This document shows positions 1-5,687 of a DNA stretch of 6,548 bases, in pieces (within the stretch, counting starts at the first letter, position 1; the number at the start of each line of letters is the position of its first letter). The stretch covers positions 1 through 6,548 of the forward strand of contig DXUR01000150.1 in assembly GCA_019417795.1 (NCBI GenBank). Reading direction: 5' to 3'. The translations under genes were made by a program, and so were the position numbers. This DNA comes from Clostridiales bacterium (GTDB lineage: Bacteria; Bacillota_A; Clostridia; Oscillospirales; Oscillospiraceae). The notes below the pieces were generated by a model. That model made no database searches, was not told where the DNA came from, and saw only the letters and a program-made list of their open reading frames with translations.

Positions 1-89
1 TGGTTGAGCAGGGCAACCACGGTTTGGTGCTGCGGGTCATGTATATTAAAACGGACGGTAAATTTACCGGGATCTTTTTTGTCCGCCAT
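1..89 (-). CDS. Small protein downstream of parM, possible ParR-like adaptor (3' end cut off)
   Basis: Only the first 29 codons are in the window. The protein starts MADKKDPGKFTVRFNIHDPQ and continues HQTVVALLN. The ATG lies 5 nt after the parM-like stop codon and is preceded by a GGTGAG-type purine stretch, so the two genes are almost certainly co-transcribed. A small basic gene directly after an actin-like parM is where ParR, the DNA-binding adaptor linking the centromere to ParM filaments, is normally encoded. The visible N-terminus (charged leader, then a short beta-strand-like FTVRFNI and a helix) would fit a ribbon-helix-helix DNA-binding fold, but too little is visible to establish it. 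Existence of the gene is well supported; the ParR role is inferred from position. Confidence 0.6.
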   Translation of the reverse strand, partial: MADKKDPGKFTVRFNIHDPQHQTVVALLN

Positions 90-94
90 GGTTC

Positions 95-1009
95 TCACCG
101 CTCACCGTGCTGAAGGCGGTACAGATACGCATACCCCTTCGCGTTGGCGTTGATGTCCTCCACAAAGGTTACCTGTCCCACCTTACCGGATGCCTCGATC
201 TGCCGCCGCAGCAAACTGGCTCCGCCTCCAAGGAAAATCACCCTGCCGGACTTGAGCTCCAGCATCCGTTCCCGCAGGCCGCTGAGCAGATCGTTGATGA
301 ACTCCTGTGCTTCCTTCTCCACCAGTTCTACAACCTCCGGTGCCACATCACGGTGCTCTCCGCGCAGGATGCAGTCGATCTCGCTCTCGTCCAGGAGGAC
401 GTCCAATTCCGCATTGGCTCTGGCACGAACGCGGTTATAAAGCAAGATCACGCCGTTTTCCAAGGAGTCACACGCGGACATATCCGGAACGCCGTTCCGC
501 AGCCGGACATAATCCGCTGTAAACCCGCCAATATCCACCACCAGCACCTTCGGACTGGCAGTCAGATTCTTTACCGTCGCAACGGCCGCGGAAAACGACT
601 GCGGAAAGCAGGCCGTATTTTCAATATAAACGGCATACGGTTTGCCGCGGAATTGAAAGGAAATAGCGCCCCGTCCATCAAAATAGTTGATAAACCGCTT
701 GGCCTGCACACCGAAATGCGCCGGCGGCAATCCGACCGCCAGTTGAACCCGCATCAGGGTGTCGCTGTACCGTCCCATCGCTTCGATCTCATAGGCAATG
801 GCAAAGAGCGTCAGAATGAAAAAGCGTTCATCCTCCGTCTTATCCCGCCGATAGGGAATACGCCGGTCGGTCAGCGTATAGTACTTCCCCTGATATGCCA
901 GGCAGTCCGTTCCGAACCCCGGCGTGTCGCCCTGGATCAATCCGGATGTGAATGGCTGCGTATGAACGGTTTTGATCTGTTTGTTTCCATGGTCGATTGC
1001 AATTAACAT
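95..1009 (-). CDS. parM: ParM/StbA-family actin-like ATPase (plasmid/ICE segregation)
   Basis: A 304-aa actin-fold ATPase. Residues 4-15 (AIDHGNKQIKTV) form the phosphate-1 loop, 156-166 (LVVDIGGFTAD) the phosphate-2 loop, and 258-266 (IFLGGGASL) the adenosine-binding motif; the NANAKGY near the C-terminus is typical of StbA-like proteins. Length matches the family (about 300-330 aa). ParM proteins polymerise with ATP into cytoplasmic filaments that push plasmid copies apart through ParR bound at parC. The start chosen is the ATG at 1009, because AGGAGG sits 9 nt upstream of it; an in-frame ATG at 1030 would place that ribosome site inside the gene. A small partner gene follows after 5 nt. 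The gene lies downstream of a strong terminator at 1064-1101, so it probably needs its own promoter within about 60 bp, and I could not pick one confidently. It likely stabilises a conjugative element in its extrachromosomal form. Confidence 0.9.
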   Translation of the reverse strand: MLIAIDHGNKQIKTVHTQPFTSGLIQGDTPGFGTDCLAYQGKYYTLTDRRIPYRRDKTEDERFFILTLFAIAYEIEAMGRYSDTLMRVQLAVGLPPAHFGVQAKRFINYFDGRGAISFQFRGKPYAVYIENTACFPQSFSAAVATVKNLTASPKVLVVDIGGFTADYVRLRNGVPDMSACDSLENGVILLYNRVRARANAELDVLLDESEIDCILRGEHRDVAPEVVELVEKEAQEFINDLLSGLRERMLELKSGRVIFLGGGASLLRRQIEASGKVGQVTFVEDINANAKGYAYLYRLQHGER

Positions 1010-1017
1010 AGCTGTGT

Positions 1018-1050
1018 ACCTCCTATACATCTTCTATACGGCTGCAATAC
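1018..1050 (-). repeat. Three tandem imperfect 11-bp repeats upstream of parM
   Basis: Read on the minus strand, three contiguous units are GTATTGCAGCC (1050-1040), GTATAGAAGAT (1039-1029) and GTATAGGAGGT (1028-1018). Units 2 and 3 match at 9 of 11 positions, and unit 1 matches each of the others at 7 of 11. Consensus is GTATWGNAGNN. The 11-bp period puts each unit on the same helix face, and 11-bp direct repeats upstream of parM are the known architecture of the R1 parC centromere bound by ParR. Here there are only three units and the last overlaps the ribosome binding site, so this may be an autoregulatory operator, a small centromere part, or coincidence. Confidence 0.4.
1019..1024 (-). 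promoter_or_regulatory. Ribosome binding site of the parM-like gene
   Basis: The minus strand reads AGGAGG followed by 9 nt and ATG at 1009. This near-perfect Shine-Dalgarno decides the start and excludes the longer in-frame ATG at 1030. Confidence 0.85.
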
Positions 1051-1063
1051 GCATAAAAGCAAC

Positions 1064-1101
1064 AAAAAAACTGGGCGGTGAGAAAATTTCTCGCTGCCCA
1101 G
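1064..1101 (-). terminator. Intrinsic terminator after the ATPase/nuclease-like gene pair
   Basis: A 15-bp inverted repeat (1071-1085 with 1087-1101, two G-U pairs in one orientation) has its outer CTGGGC/GCCCAG stem on the minus strand followed directly by seven T residues. No T-run follows on the plus strand, so it acts on minus-strand transcription. It closes the two-gene unit and insulates the parM-like gene from it. Confidence 0.88.
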
Positions 1102-1120
1102 CTTTCTGCTGAAAAGAGGC

Positions 1121-1147
1121 TCCGCAGTTTTTTTGAGTGGCTGCGGA
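1121..1147. repeat. 7-bp inverted repeat with a poly-T/A loop
   Basis: TCCGCAG at 1121-1127 and CTGCGGA at 1141-1147 are perfect inverted repeats separated by 13 bases that contain a T7 run on the plus strand (A7 on the minus). It lies between the stop codon of the 140-aa gene and the strong terminator. It could form a small 3'-UTR hairpin in the mRNA. It is not itself a terminator, as the homopolymer is in the loop. Confidence 0.5.
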
Positions 1148-1167
1148 TACCATTTATGGAATAGCTG

Positions 1168-1590
1168 TTAAATATTTTCTGAATACGCTCGTTCTTTTAC
1201 CACAGCTTTATACCGTGCCTTCCAGCGCAGGACCTCAGATGCGTGGACGTTATGGGAACCTGTGTGGTACACGATCCGGCGCAGAACCGCGTAGCCGGGC
1301 AGTGAAGGCGAGAGCAGTTTGATTGTGTTTTCAATCTGCCGAATAGCCTTGGGCAAATCGGAGCCTTTCAACTCGATGTAATAAGAGGTTGCTGCTTCAT
1401 CATTGAGAAGAAGATAATCGCACCGTTCCTCTCCTGGGCCCCTGAAAACTTCTCCATCCACCTTAAAGTGCCGAACATATTGTCGTTTTGTGTTATTTCC
1501 GACGTGTCTGCACCCATTTTCAGAAGATGGAAAAACCGAATGATTGCCTTCGCGGAAAGGCTTATAGTCATTTATATTGTAAGGCATCAT
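1168..1590 (-). CDS. Putative PD-(D/E)XK-like nuclease partner of the upstream ATPase
   Basis: A 140-aa soluble protein that I do not recognise as a named family. Its core is RCDYLLLNDEA (57-67) then YYIELKG (70-76): Asp58, 14 residues, then Glu73-x-Lys75, each in a hydrophobic strand-like stretch. This is the D-x(n)-(D/E)-x-K layout of PD-(D/E)XK nucleases, and the following helix (PKAIRQIENTIKLL) with Gln85 fits the fold. The N-terminus is polar and the C-terminus basic (RWKARYKAVVKER). No signal peptide or membrane segment is seen. The start overlaps the ATPase stop codon (ATGA), which implies translational coupling. A second ATG follows at once at 1587; GAGGGAG lies 4 nt from the first ATG and 7 nt from the second, so initiation at Met2 is equally or more likely. 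Inferred role: a nucleic-acid-cleaving effector controlled by the ATPase. The nuclease assignment rests on motif reading only. Confidence 0.75.
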   Translation of the reverse strand: MMPYNINDYKPFREGNHSVFPSSENGCRHVGNNTKRQYVRHFKVDGEVFRGPGEERCDYLLLNDEAATSYYIELKGSDLPKAIRQIENTIKLLSPSLPGYAVLRRIVYHTGSHNVHASEVLRWKARYKAVVKERAYSENI

Positions 1591-2906
1591 TCGTCTCCCT
1601 CAGCATAGAGAAAACCAAGCAGATAATCGCTCATATCATTGATTTCGGAAGAGGCCCCATCGATCAGTTCATTTCTGATCAAACGCAGCCCGTCTTCATC
1701 AGAGATTCCATCCGTCAGTTTCCCATCAGAGATATAGTGGGCGTTCACATTCCCAGCTTTCAGCCACAGCCGCTTATCAAGCTTCTCTGCCACTTCTTCT
1801 TGATGATCCTCTGTAATCTGTCCTGCCATCAGAAGGTAATTAAACGTTCCAAGGACATAGGGGCTGTGGGTCGTAACAAAAACTGAATTTCCGCTGTCAG
1901 CCATCAGGGAAAGCGTTTCGCTGATACGACGCTGGGATTCCGGATAGAGATGTGACTCCGGCTCCTCAATAATCAGGAAAATCTTTTTATCTTCCGACAG
2001 ATAGTAAAAGAGGAGGTTAAATACCCACACAACTTCCTGCTGCCCGGAGGATGCAAGGTTGATTTTTACATAACGGTCATCCGAGAGATACAGCCGTTCT
2101 TCCCCATCCACATACCGATAGGTGCTCTGCATGATCTCTTTCGCCTGATCCATGAGGACATTAAGGGCAGGGCGAATCCGTTCATATTTCTTAGACTGTG
2201 TTGGATCGTCTTTCATACGGTTGGCAATGCCCTCCATCCCGTGGACAAACACCGGTTTCAGGCGGAGGATCAATTCCGTATATCTCTTTGTGACATAGTC
2301 AATATTTCTCAGCTGTGAATCTTCCAACGAGGTAAAAATATAGTTGAGCTGTGTACTCAACAATGTCAGGAGGTTCCGGCCGGCGGGAATAAAGACGGGC
2401 TCGAACGGATCATCAAAGAGCTCATTCAGCTTCTTTTCTTCGTGCTCTTTCTGCGCCGGGGTAATATTAGTGAAGATATGCAAGCTTAATGCTTCCAAAT
2501 AGTCTTCAATAGACTTGCTGAAATCGATCACAATATAATTCTTGGAAGAGTCATTGAAATCATCCTCTAAGGACACCGTGATAGACACATCTTTGCTGTA
2601 CTGGTATTCCATCCGCATATCAGATGGCATAACCCACGAGGTCCCGAAAAGCTGCAAAAACTTGTCTTTCATCCGCTGCTTCAGAACGGTGCTCCACGTG
2701 GAAGCCTTGTCCCCGGTAACTGCGTTTGGCCCCCCCTGCATCATAATGCTGAGAATATCCTGTTTGACTGACCGAAAGAAATAGACCGCTTTTGCAGCTG
2801 TGCTCTTTCCGTTAGCCTGCGGTCCGGTCAAAATCGTAAAAGAGTCAAGCGTCAGCCGGCAGTCATTGATGGGACCGATTTTATGAAGGTGCAGTTCATG
2901 ACTCAT
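1587..2906 (-). CDS. AAA/ABC-type ATPase (AAA_15/AAA_21, OLD-like NTPase without TOPRIM), probable defence sensor
   Basis: A 439-aa P-loop ATPase of the SMC/Rad50/OLD-like group. Walker A is GPQANGKST (28-36), the ABC signature is SSGQQE (286-291), Walker B is IFLIIEEPESHLYP (309-322), and the switch histidine is in TTHSPY (345-350). The roughly 250 residues between Walker A and signature form a helical/coiled insert (for example AQKEHEEKKLNELF at 151-164). After the ATPase core only about 90 residues remain, with no TOPRIM motifs, so this is not an OLD or GajA nuclease. GGAGG lies 10 nt upstream of the ATG at 2906 and a good promoter lies about 40 bp upstream. The gene overlaps the following 140-aa nuclease-like gene by 4 nt. 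ATPases of this class paired with a small effector are common in anti-phage systems (Septu, PARIS, retron-associated ATPases); the partner here differs from the HNH or TOPRIM effectors of those. ATPase class is secure; the defence role is inferred. Confidence 0.9.
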   Translation of the reverse strand: MSHELHLHKIGPINDCRLTLDSFTILTGPQANGKSTAAKAVYFFRSVKQDILSIMMQGGPNAVTGDKASTWSTVLKQRMKDKFLQLFGTSWVMPSDMRMEYQYSKDVSITVSLEDDFNDSSKNYIVIDFSKSIEDYLEALSLHIFTNITPAQKEHEEKKLNELFDDPFEPVFIPAGRNLLTLLSTQLNYIFTSLEDSQLRNIDYVTKRYTELILRLKPVFVHGMEGIANRMKDDPTQSKKYERIRPALNVLMDQAKEIMQSTYRYVDGEERLYLSDDRYVKINLASSGQQEVVWVFNLLFYYLSEDKKIFLIIEEPESHLYPESQRRISETLSLMADSGNSVFVTTHSPYVLGTFNYLLMAGQITEDHQEEVAEKLDKRLWLKAGNVNAHYISDGKLTDGISDEDGLRLIRNELIDGASSEINDMSDYLLGFLYAEGDE

Positions 2907-2944
2907 TGATATAATTCCTCCATTGAAATCTACACTCTGGTAGT

Positions 2945-2973
2945 AGTATATCTATTTTTCCCTGATAAATCAA
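2945..2973 (-). promoter_or_regulatory. Sigma-A-type promoter of the ATPase/nuclease-like unit
   Basis: On the minus strand TTGATT (2973-2968) and TATACT (2950-2945) are separated by exactly 17 bp. The -10 matches five of six consensus bases and the -35 keeps TTGA. Transcription would start near 2938, giving a leader of roughly 30 nt before the ATPase ATG. It sits just downstream of the ligase terminator, so the two-gene unit is transcribed independently. Confidence 0.75.
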
Positions 2974-2999
2974 GCAATACTGTATTTCGCCTCTGCAAT

Positions 3000-3026
3000 A
3001 AAAAGGGAGGGCAAAACGCCCTCCCT
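3000..3026 (-). terminator. Intrinsic terminator after the ligase gene
   Basis: GGGAGGGC (3005-3012) and GCCCTCCC (3018-3025) pair perfectly around a 5-nt loop, with an extra A-T pair outside. On the minus strand the stem is followed by TTTTTATT. It begins 7 nt beyond the ligase stop codon and ends the block that starts with the PcfJ-like gene. Confidence 0.93.
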
Positions 3027-3033
3027 CATTTCT

Positions 3034-5058
3034 TTATGCACTTTCTCCGGCCATGCGGAAGAACTCGCCGGGTGACAGGATCTTGACCCCAAGCGCCTGC
3101 GCCTTTGCCAGCTTGCTTCCGGCGTTCTCACCGCAGATCAGATAATCTGTCTTGCTGCTTACCGAGCTGCCGGCATGAGCGCCCAGAGATTCAATTTTTT
3201 CGTTGATCCCATCCCGGGTGTACGGCTCCACTTTGCCGGTCACCACAAGGGTCTTGCCGACAAAGGGGTTGCTCATATCGGTACTGGCCGCAGGCGGCTG
3301 ATAGGTCTTAATGCACACCAGCAGCCGAAGCTCCGTCCAGACCGTCCAGTTTTCCTCGCTGCGGAACCATTGATGGATATTCCTGTGCAGCGTTTCTCCG
3401 AAGTCCGGGAGCTGTGTAAAATCAAAGCCCATGCATACAGCCGTTTCAAATTCCGAAAGATTTCCGTGGAACCTTTGACAGATGGCCTTACTGGCTGTAC
3501 TGCCTACCATGGGAATATCCATTGCAGTCAGATACTGCTCAAAGGTGGTAATGCGGCTGTGCTGGATGGCATCCCAAAGATTTTGCCAGGATCTCACCCC
3601 AAAACCCTCCATCTGAACGATCTCCGACCTGTGTTTGTCCAAAAAGAAGATGTCCATATAGGAGTGGAGCCAACCTTTTCCAATGAATTTTTCCAGAATT
3701 GCTTCAGACAATCCCACGATATTCATCGCCTTCTGGCTTGCAAAGTGGACGAACTTGCGCAGCTTCCGCGTTTCGCACTGCTCATTATCGCAGAACAGGG
3801 CCGCCGTGACCTTTTCCTCCCCGTTCACAGTGTTTTTGGTCGTATGGATACGGGTAGGCTGTCCGCAGCACGGGCATCTGGCAGGAACGACCTTCTCTCT
3901 GGCGTAGCAGTCCCGATCCAGATTTTCCTCCACATGGGGAATGATCTGGTTCCGCTTGCTCACCTTGATACGGCATCCCGGCATCAGTTCCAAATTCTCA
4001 ATGAAGGAGAGGTTATGGAGGCTTGCCCTGGATACCGCGCAACCGTCGATCTCCACCGTGTCAAAGACCGCCACCGGCGTGATTTCCCCTGTGCGGCTGG
4101 GCGTCCATTCAATCGAACGCAGGACGGTTTCATAGGTGTCGTCCTCAAATTTGAACGCCAATCCGTCCTTATAGTGATGCCCGGTCCGGCCGCAGGATTT
4201 TGCGTAGGCGGCATCGTTGTAGGTGACCACGATGCCGTCAATGGGGATGTCGTTTTCCTGCGCGTATTTCCGCAGGTGCCGGATACCGGCGTCCATATCA
4301 AACTGCGTCAACGCCTGCTTGCTCGCTAAGTATTTGCAGACGGGGAAGCCGAGCTGTTCGATGGCCCGAAGCCGCTGCGACTTCCACGGATATTCTTCCG
4401 TAAGACCCTCCAGCACATTGAACGCCATGAAGGTCACACGGCGGTCTTTACAGGCGCCGCAGTCCAACAGGCGGACGGAACCGGCAGCCAGATTGCGCCC
4501 GTTTTTATACGGCTCTCCATTCCCATCCCGCAGCGTGTCCTTTAACGCCTCAAAATCGCTGGGACGGATAAATGCCTCACCGGTAACAACTAATCGGTCC
4601 TTATATGAAATCTTGTCCGGGATACCGGAGATTCCCATTACATTGTGGGTAATGTTTTCGCCGGTATCTCCGTCACCACGGGTAGCAGCCTCCATCAGAA
4701 GGCCCTTTTCATAGGTCAGCTTCACCGTCAGACCGTCCAGCTTGAGCATCAGCATGACCATCTGTTCTCCCGCAAAACGCAGCAGTTCCGTACTGCTCTT
4801 CGTTTTATCCAAGGACAGCAGCGGGATCTTATGCGTCGTTTTCTCCAAGGTGCTGACAGCGGGATAACAGCCAACGGTCTGTGTGGGGGAGTTGGTCAGA
4901 TTAAATCCCGTTTCCTTTTCCAGCGCGCTCAATTCATCAAAAAGCGCGTCATATTCGGCATCCGTCAGAGACGGCGCGTTGAGATTGTAGTATTCATACC
5001 GGCATCGGTTCAGCCGGTCGGTCAATTCCCGTATTCTCTGCTGCTTGCTCTGCTCCAT
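3034..5058 (-). CDS. ligA: NAD+-dependent DNA ligase, element-borne LigA paralogue with BRCT domain
   Basis: A 674-aa protein with the complete bacterial LigA order and normal length. Residues 1-60 are the NMN-binding Ia domain (EYYNLNAPSLTDAEYDAL). The adenylation domain carries KLDG at 106-109, with Lys106 the AMP acceptor, and TRGDGDTGEN at 126-135, GEAF at 160-163 and NGRNLAAGSVR at 186-196. The OB fold follows (SRTGEITPVA, 321-330). Four cysteines (395, 398, 423, 428) form the zinc finger, then helix-hairpin-helix repeats (about 440-570) and a C-terminal BRCT domain (about 597-670). All residues expected for nick sealing are seen. The ATG at 5058 is 3 nt after the previous stop; AAGGA touches the ATG directly and is badly spaced, so translation probably depends on coupling. 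The adenylation motif reads MLKLDGLTVKL rather than the usual ELKIDG, and lettering such as LSLDKTKSS diverges from chromosomal LigA, as expected of an accessory copy. It would seal nicks during transfer or replication of the element. Confidence 0.95.
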   Translation of the reverse strand: MEQSKQQRIRELTDRLNRCRYEYYNLNAPSLTDAEYDALFDELSALEKETGFNLTNSPTQTVGCYPAVSTLEKTTHKIPLLSLDKTKSSTELLRFAGEQMVMLMLKLDGLTVKLTYEKGLLMEAATRGDGDTGENITHNVMGISGIPDKISYKDRLVVTGEAFIRPSDFEALKDTLRDGNGEPYKNGRNLAAGSVRLLDCGACKDRRVTFMAFNVLEGLTEEYPWKSQRLRAIEQLGFPVCKYLASKQALTQFDMDAGIRHLRKYAQENDIPIDGIVVTYNDAAYAKSCGRTGHHYKDGLAFKFEDDTYETVLRSIEWTPSRTGEITPVAVFDTVEIDGCAVSRASLHNLSFIENLELMPGCRIKVSKRNQIIPHVEENLDRDCYAREKVVPARCPCCGQPTRIHTTKNTVNGEEKVTAALFCDNEQCETRKLRKFVHFASQKAMNIVGLSEAILEKFIGKGWLHSYMDIFFLDKHRSEIVQMEGFGVRSWQNLWDAIQHSRITTFEQYLTAMDIPMVGSTASKAICQRFHGNLSEFETAVCMGFDFTQLPDFGETLHRNIHQWFRSEENWTVWTELRLLVCIKTYQPPAASTDMSNPFVGKTLVVTGKVEPYTRDGINEKIESLGAHAGSSVSSKTDYLICGENAGSKLAKAQALGVKILSPGEFFRMAGESA

Positions 5059-5061
5059 TCC

Positions 5062-5256
5062 TTACACCAGCCTTTCCTTGGAGAATGCTCCGAAGTTCAG
5101 TTCATAGATCATCTTTTCGATCCGTGCGTCATCGTTCCATGCGGCCTCCATCGTCGCACGGTTTTTTGCCTGTACCAAGACCAGACCACCCCGGAGCTGC
5201 ATCAGCAGCTCCGGGCGTTGGGCACAAATAACCGCGAGGTTTCCCAACTGTTTCAT
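5062..5256 (-). CDS. Small conserved-looking protein of unknown function (64 aa)
   Basis: A 64-aa protein beginning MKQLGNLAVICAQRPELLMQ and ending ELNFGAFSKERLV. It has no signal peptide, membrane segment or recognisable catalytic motif. I do not recognise its function. The start is set by AAGGAG 10 nt upstream of the ATG at 5256; an in-frame GTG at 5262 is 4 nt from the same site and is an alternative. An open frame continues further upstream but overlaps the sigma-like gene and lacks a ribosome site. It lies 16 nt after the sigma-like gene and 3 nt before the ligase, so it belongs to the same transcript and may be coupled to ligase translation. A strong hairpin is embedded in its coding sequence (5190-5215). 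Confidence 0.72.
   Translation of the reverse strand: MKQLGNLAVICAQRPELLMQLRGGLVLVQAKNRATMEAAWNDDARIEKMIYELNFGAFSKERLV
5190..5215. repeat. Perfect 11-bp inverted repeat inside the 64-aa gene
   Basis: CCCGGAGCTGC (5190-5200), loop ATCA, then GCAGCTCCGGG (5205-5215). The stem is GC-rich and would be very stable in the mRNA. It encodes RPELLMQLRG in the 64-aa protein, around residues 14-23. No T-run follows on the minus strand, so it is not an intrinsic terminator. It may slow translation or protect the mRNA. Confidence 0.7.
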
Positions 5257-5272
5257 TTTCACATGGCTCCTT

Positions 5273-5629
5273 TTATACAGCAATATAGGTTTCCCAGTAC
5301 GATTCCCGCTGCGCCGCAATCGTGAGTGGAACAATGGTGCTGCCAATATTGGCCGGCGCCTGCGTCAATCCATAGACAGCCTGCGTACTCCGGATACGAA
5401 CCATCTCCCGCTTGAGCTGAGAGAGGATGTACTCCTCCAGATACCCTTTACGGGGATCGTAGCTGTTGACTGCCCGGATCAGGCGTACCGCCAAAGACTG
5501 GTACACATCATCGGGGTCTACGGGTTCTGTCTGCATAAACGCGGCGTACTGCGCCATGACCGTGTCAATGCACCAAAGATGCTGTTCCACCACAGCGTTG
5601 CGCTGCGTGATCGTAAATCCGTTTTTCAT
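5273..5629 (-). CDS. Sigma-70 region 2-like protein, truncated relative to sigma factors
   Basis: A 118-aa protein whose residues 8-80 read like sigma-70 region 2: RNAVVEQHLWCID (region 2.1-like helix), then DPDDVYQSLAVRLIRAV (38-54) and NSYDPRKG (55-62), which parallel the core-binding and -10-recognition helices (DLIQEG..GLIRAVEKFDPSRG). A further helix YLEEYILSQLKREMVRI follows where sigma factors have the FSTYA-WWIRQAI segment, but its aromatic melting residues are not preserved. The last 38 residues contain no helix-turn-helix region 4. It may be a small accessory sigma-like regulator acting with RNA polymerase, or a domain re-used for another purpose. The ATG at 5629 was chosen; the only ribosome-site-like sequence (AAGGAAAGGAAA) is about 12 nt away. 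A TTG start at 5659 would add ten residues but has no ribosome site. The gene lies between the PcfJ-like and 64-aa genes. Confidence 0.75.
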   Translation of the reverse strand: MKNGFTITQRNAVVEQHLWCIDTVMAQYAAFMQTEPVDPDDVYQSLAVRLIRAVNSYDPRKGYLEEYILSQLKREMVRIRSTQAVYGLTQAPANIGSTIVPLTIAAQRESYWETYIAV

Positions 5630-5669
5630 TTTCTGTATAGTTTCCTTTCCTTCGTTCAAATGTATTGTG

Positions 5670-5687
5670 CTGCGGCTTAGGCCGCAG
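5670..5687. repeat. Perfect hairpin spanning the PcfJ-like stop codon
   Basis: CTGCGGC (5670-5676), loop TTAG, GCCGCAG (5681-5687): a 7-bp GC-rich perfect stem whose loop holds the stop codon of the PcfJ-like gene. On the minus strand it is followed by CACAATACATTTG, with no T-run, so it is not a standard terminator. It may act as an mRNA stability or processing element between the two genes. Confidence 0.65.

Noticed and set aside
107..1006. Long plus-strand open frame opposite the parM-like gene
   Set aside because: It mirrors a gene with clear actin motifs on the minus strand; its own translation shows no recognisable domain and no ribosome site was seen.
1010..1030. Longer start of the parM-like gene (MYRRYTA)
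   Set aside because: The AGGAGG ribosome site would fall inside the coding sequence; the ATG at 1009 has ideal spacing and begins directly at the actin phosphate-1 strand.
1121..1147. Inverted repeat with T7 as a second terminator
   Set aside because: The T/A run is in the loop and not after the stem in either direction.
1168..1590. Small partner as PtuB (HNH, Septu) or AriB (PARIS)
   Set aside because: No His-Asn-His arrangement with paired cysteines and no TOPRIM motif; the visible signature is D-x14-E-x-K.
1587..2906. ATPase as an OLD/GajA-type nuclease
   Set aside because: Only about 90 residues follow the ATPase core and no TOPRIM acidic motifs (E, DxD) are seen there.
3175..4329. Plus-strand open frame of 384 codons opposite the ligase
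   Set aside because: Antisense shadow of a ligase with all family motifs; GC-rich codon structure explains the absence of stops.
5630..5659. TTG start extending the sigma-like protein by ten residues
   Set aside because: Rare start codon with no ribosome site upstream, and the added residues do not belong to the sigma-like domain.
5636..5659. Possible promoter TTGAAC ... TATACA before the sigma-like gene
   Set aside because: The spacer is only about 14 bp, too short for a sigma-A promoter, and the site lies inside a compact operon.
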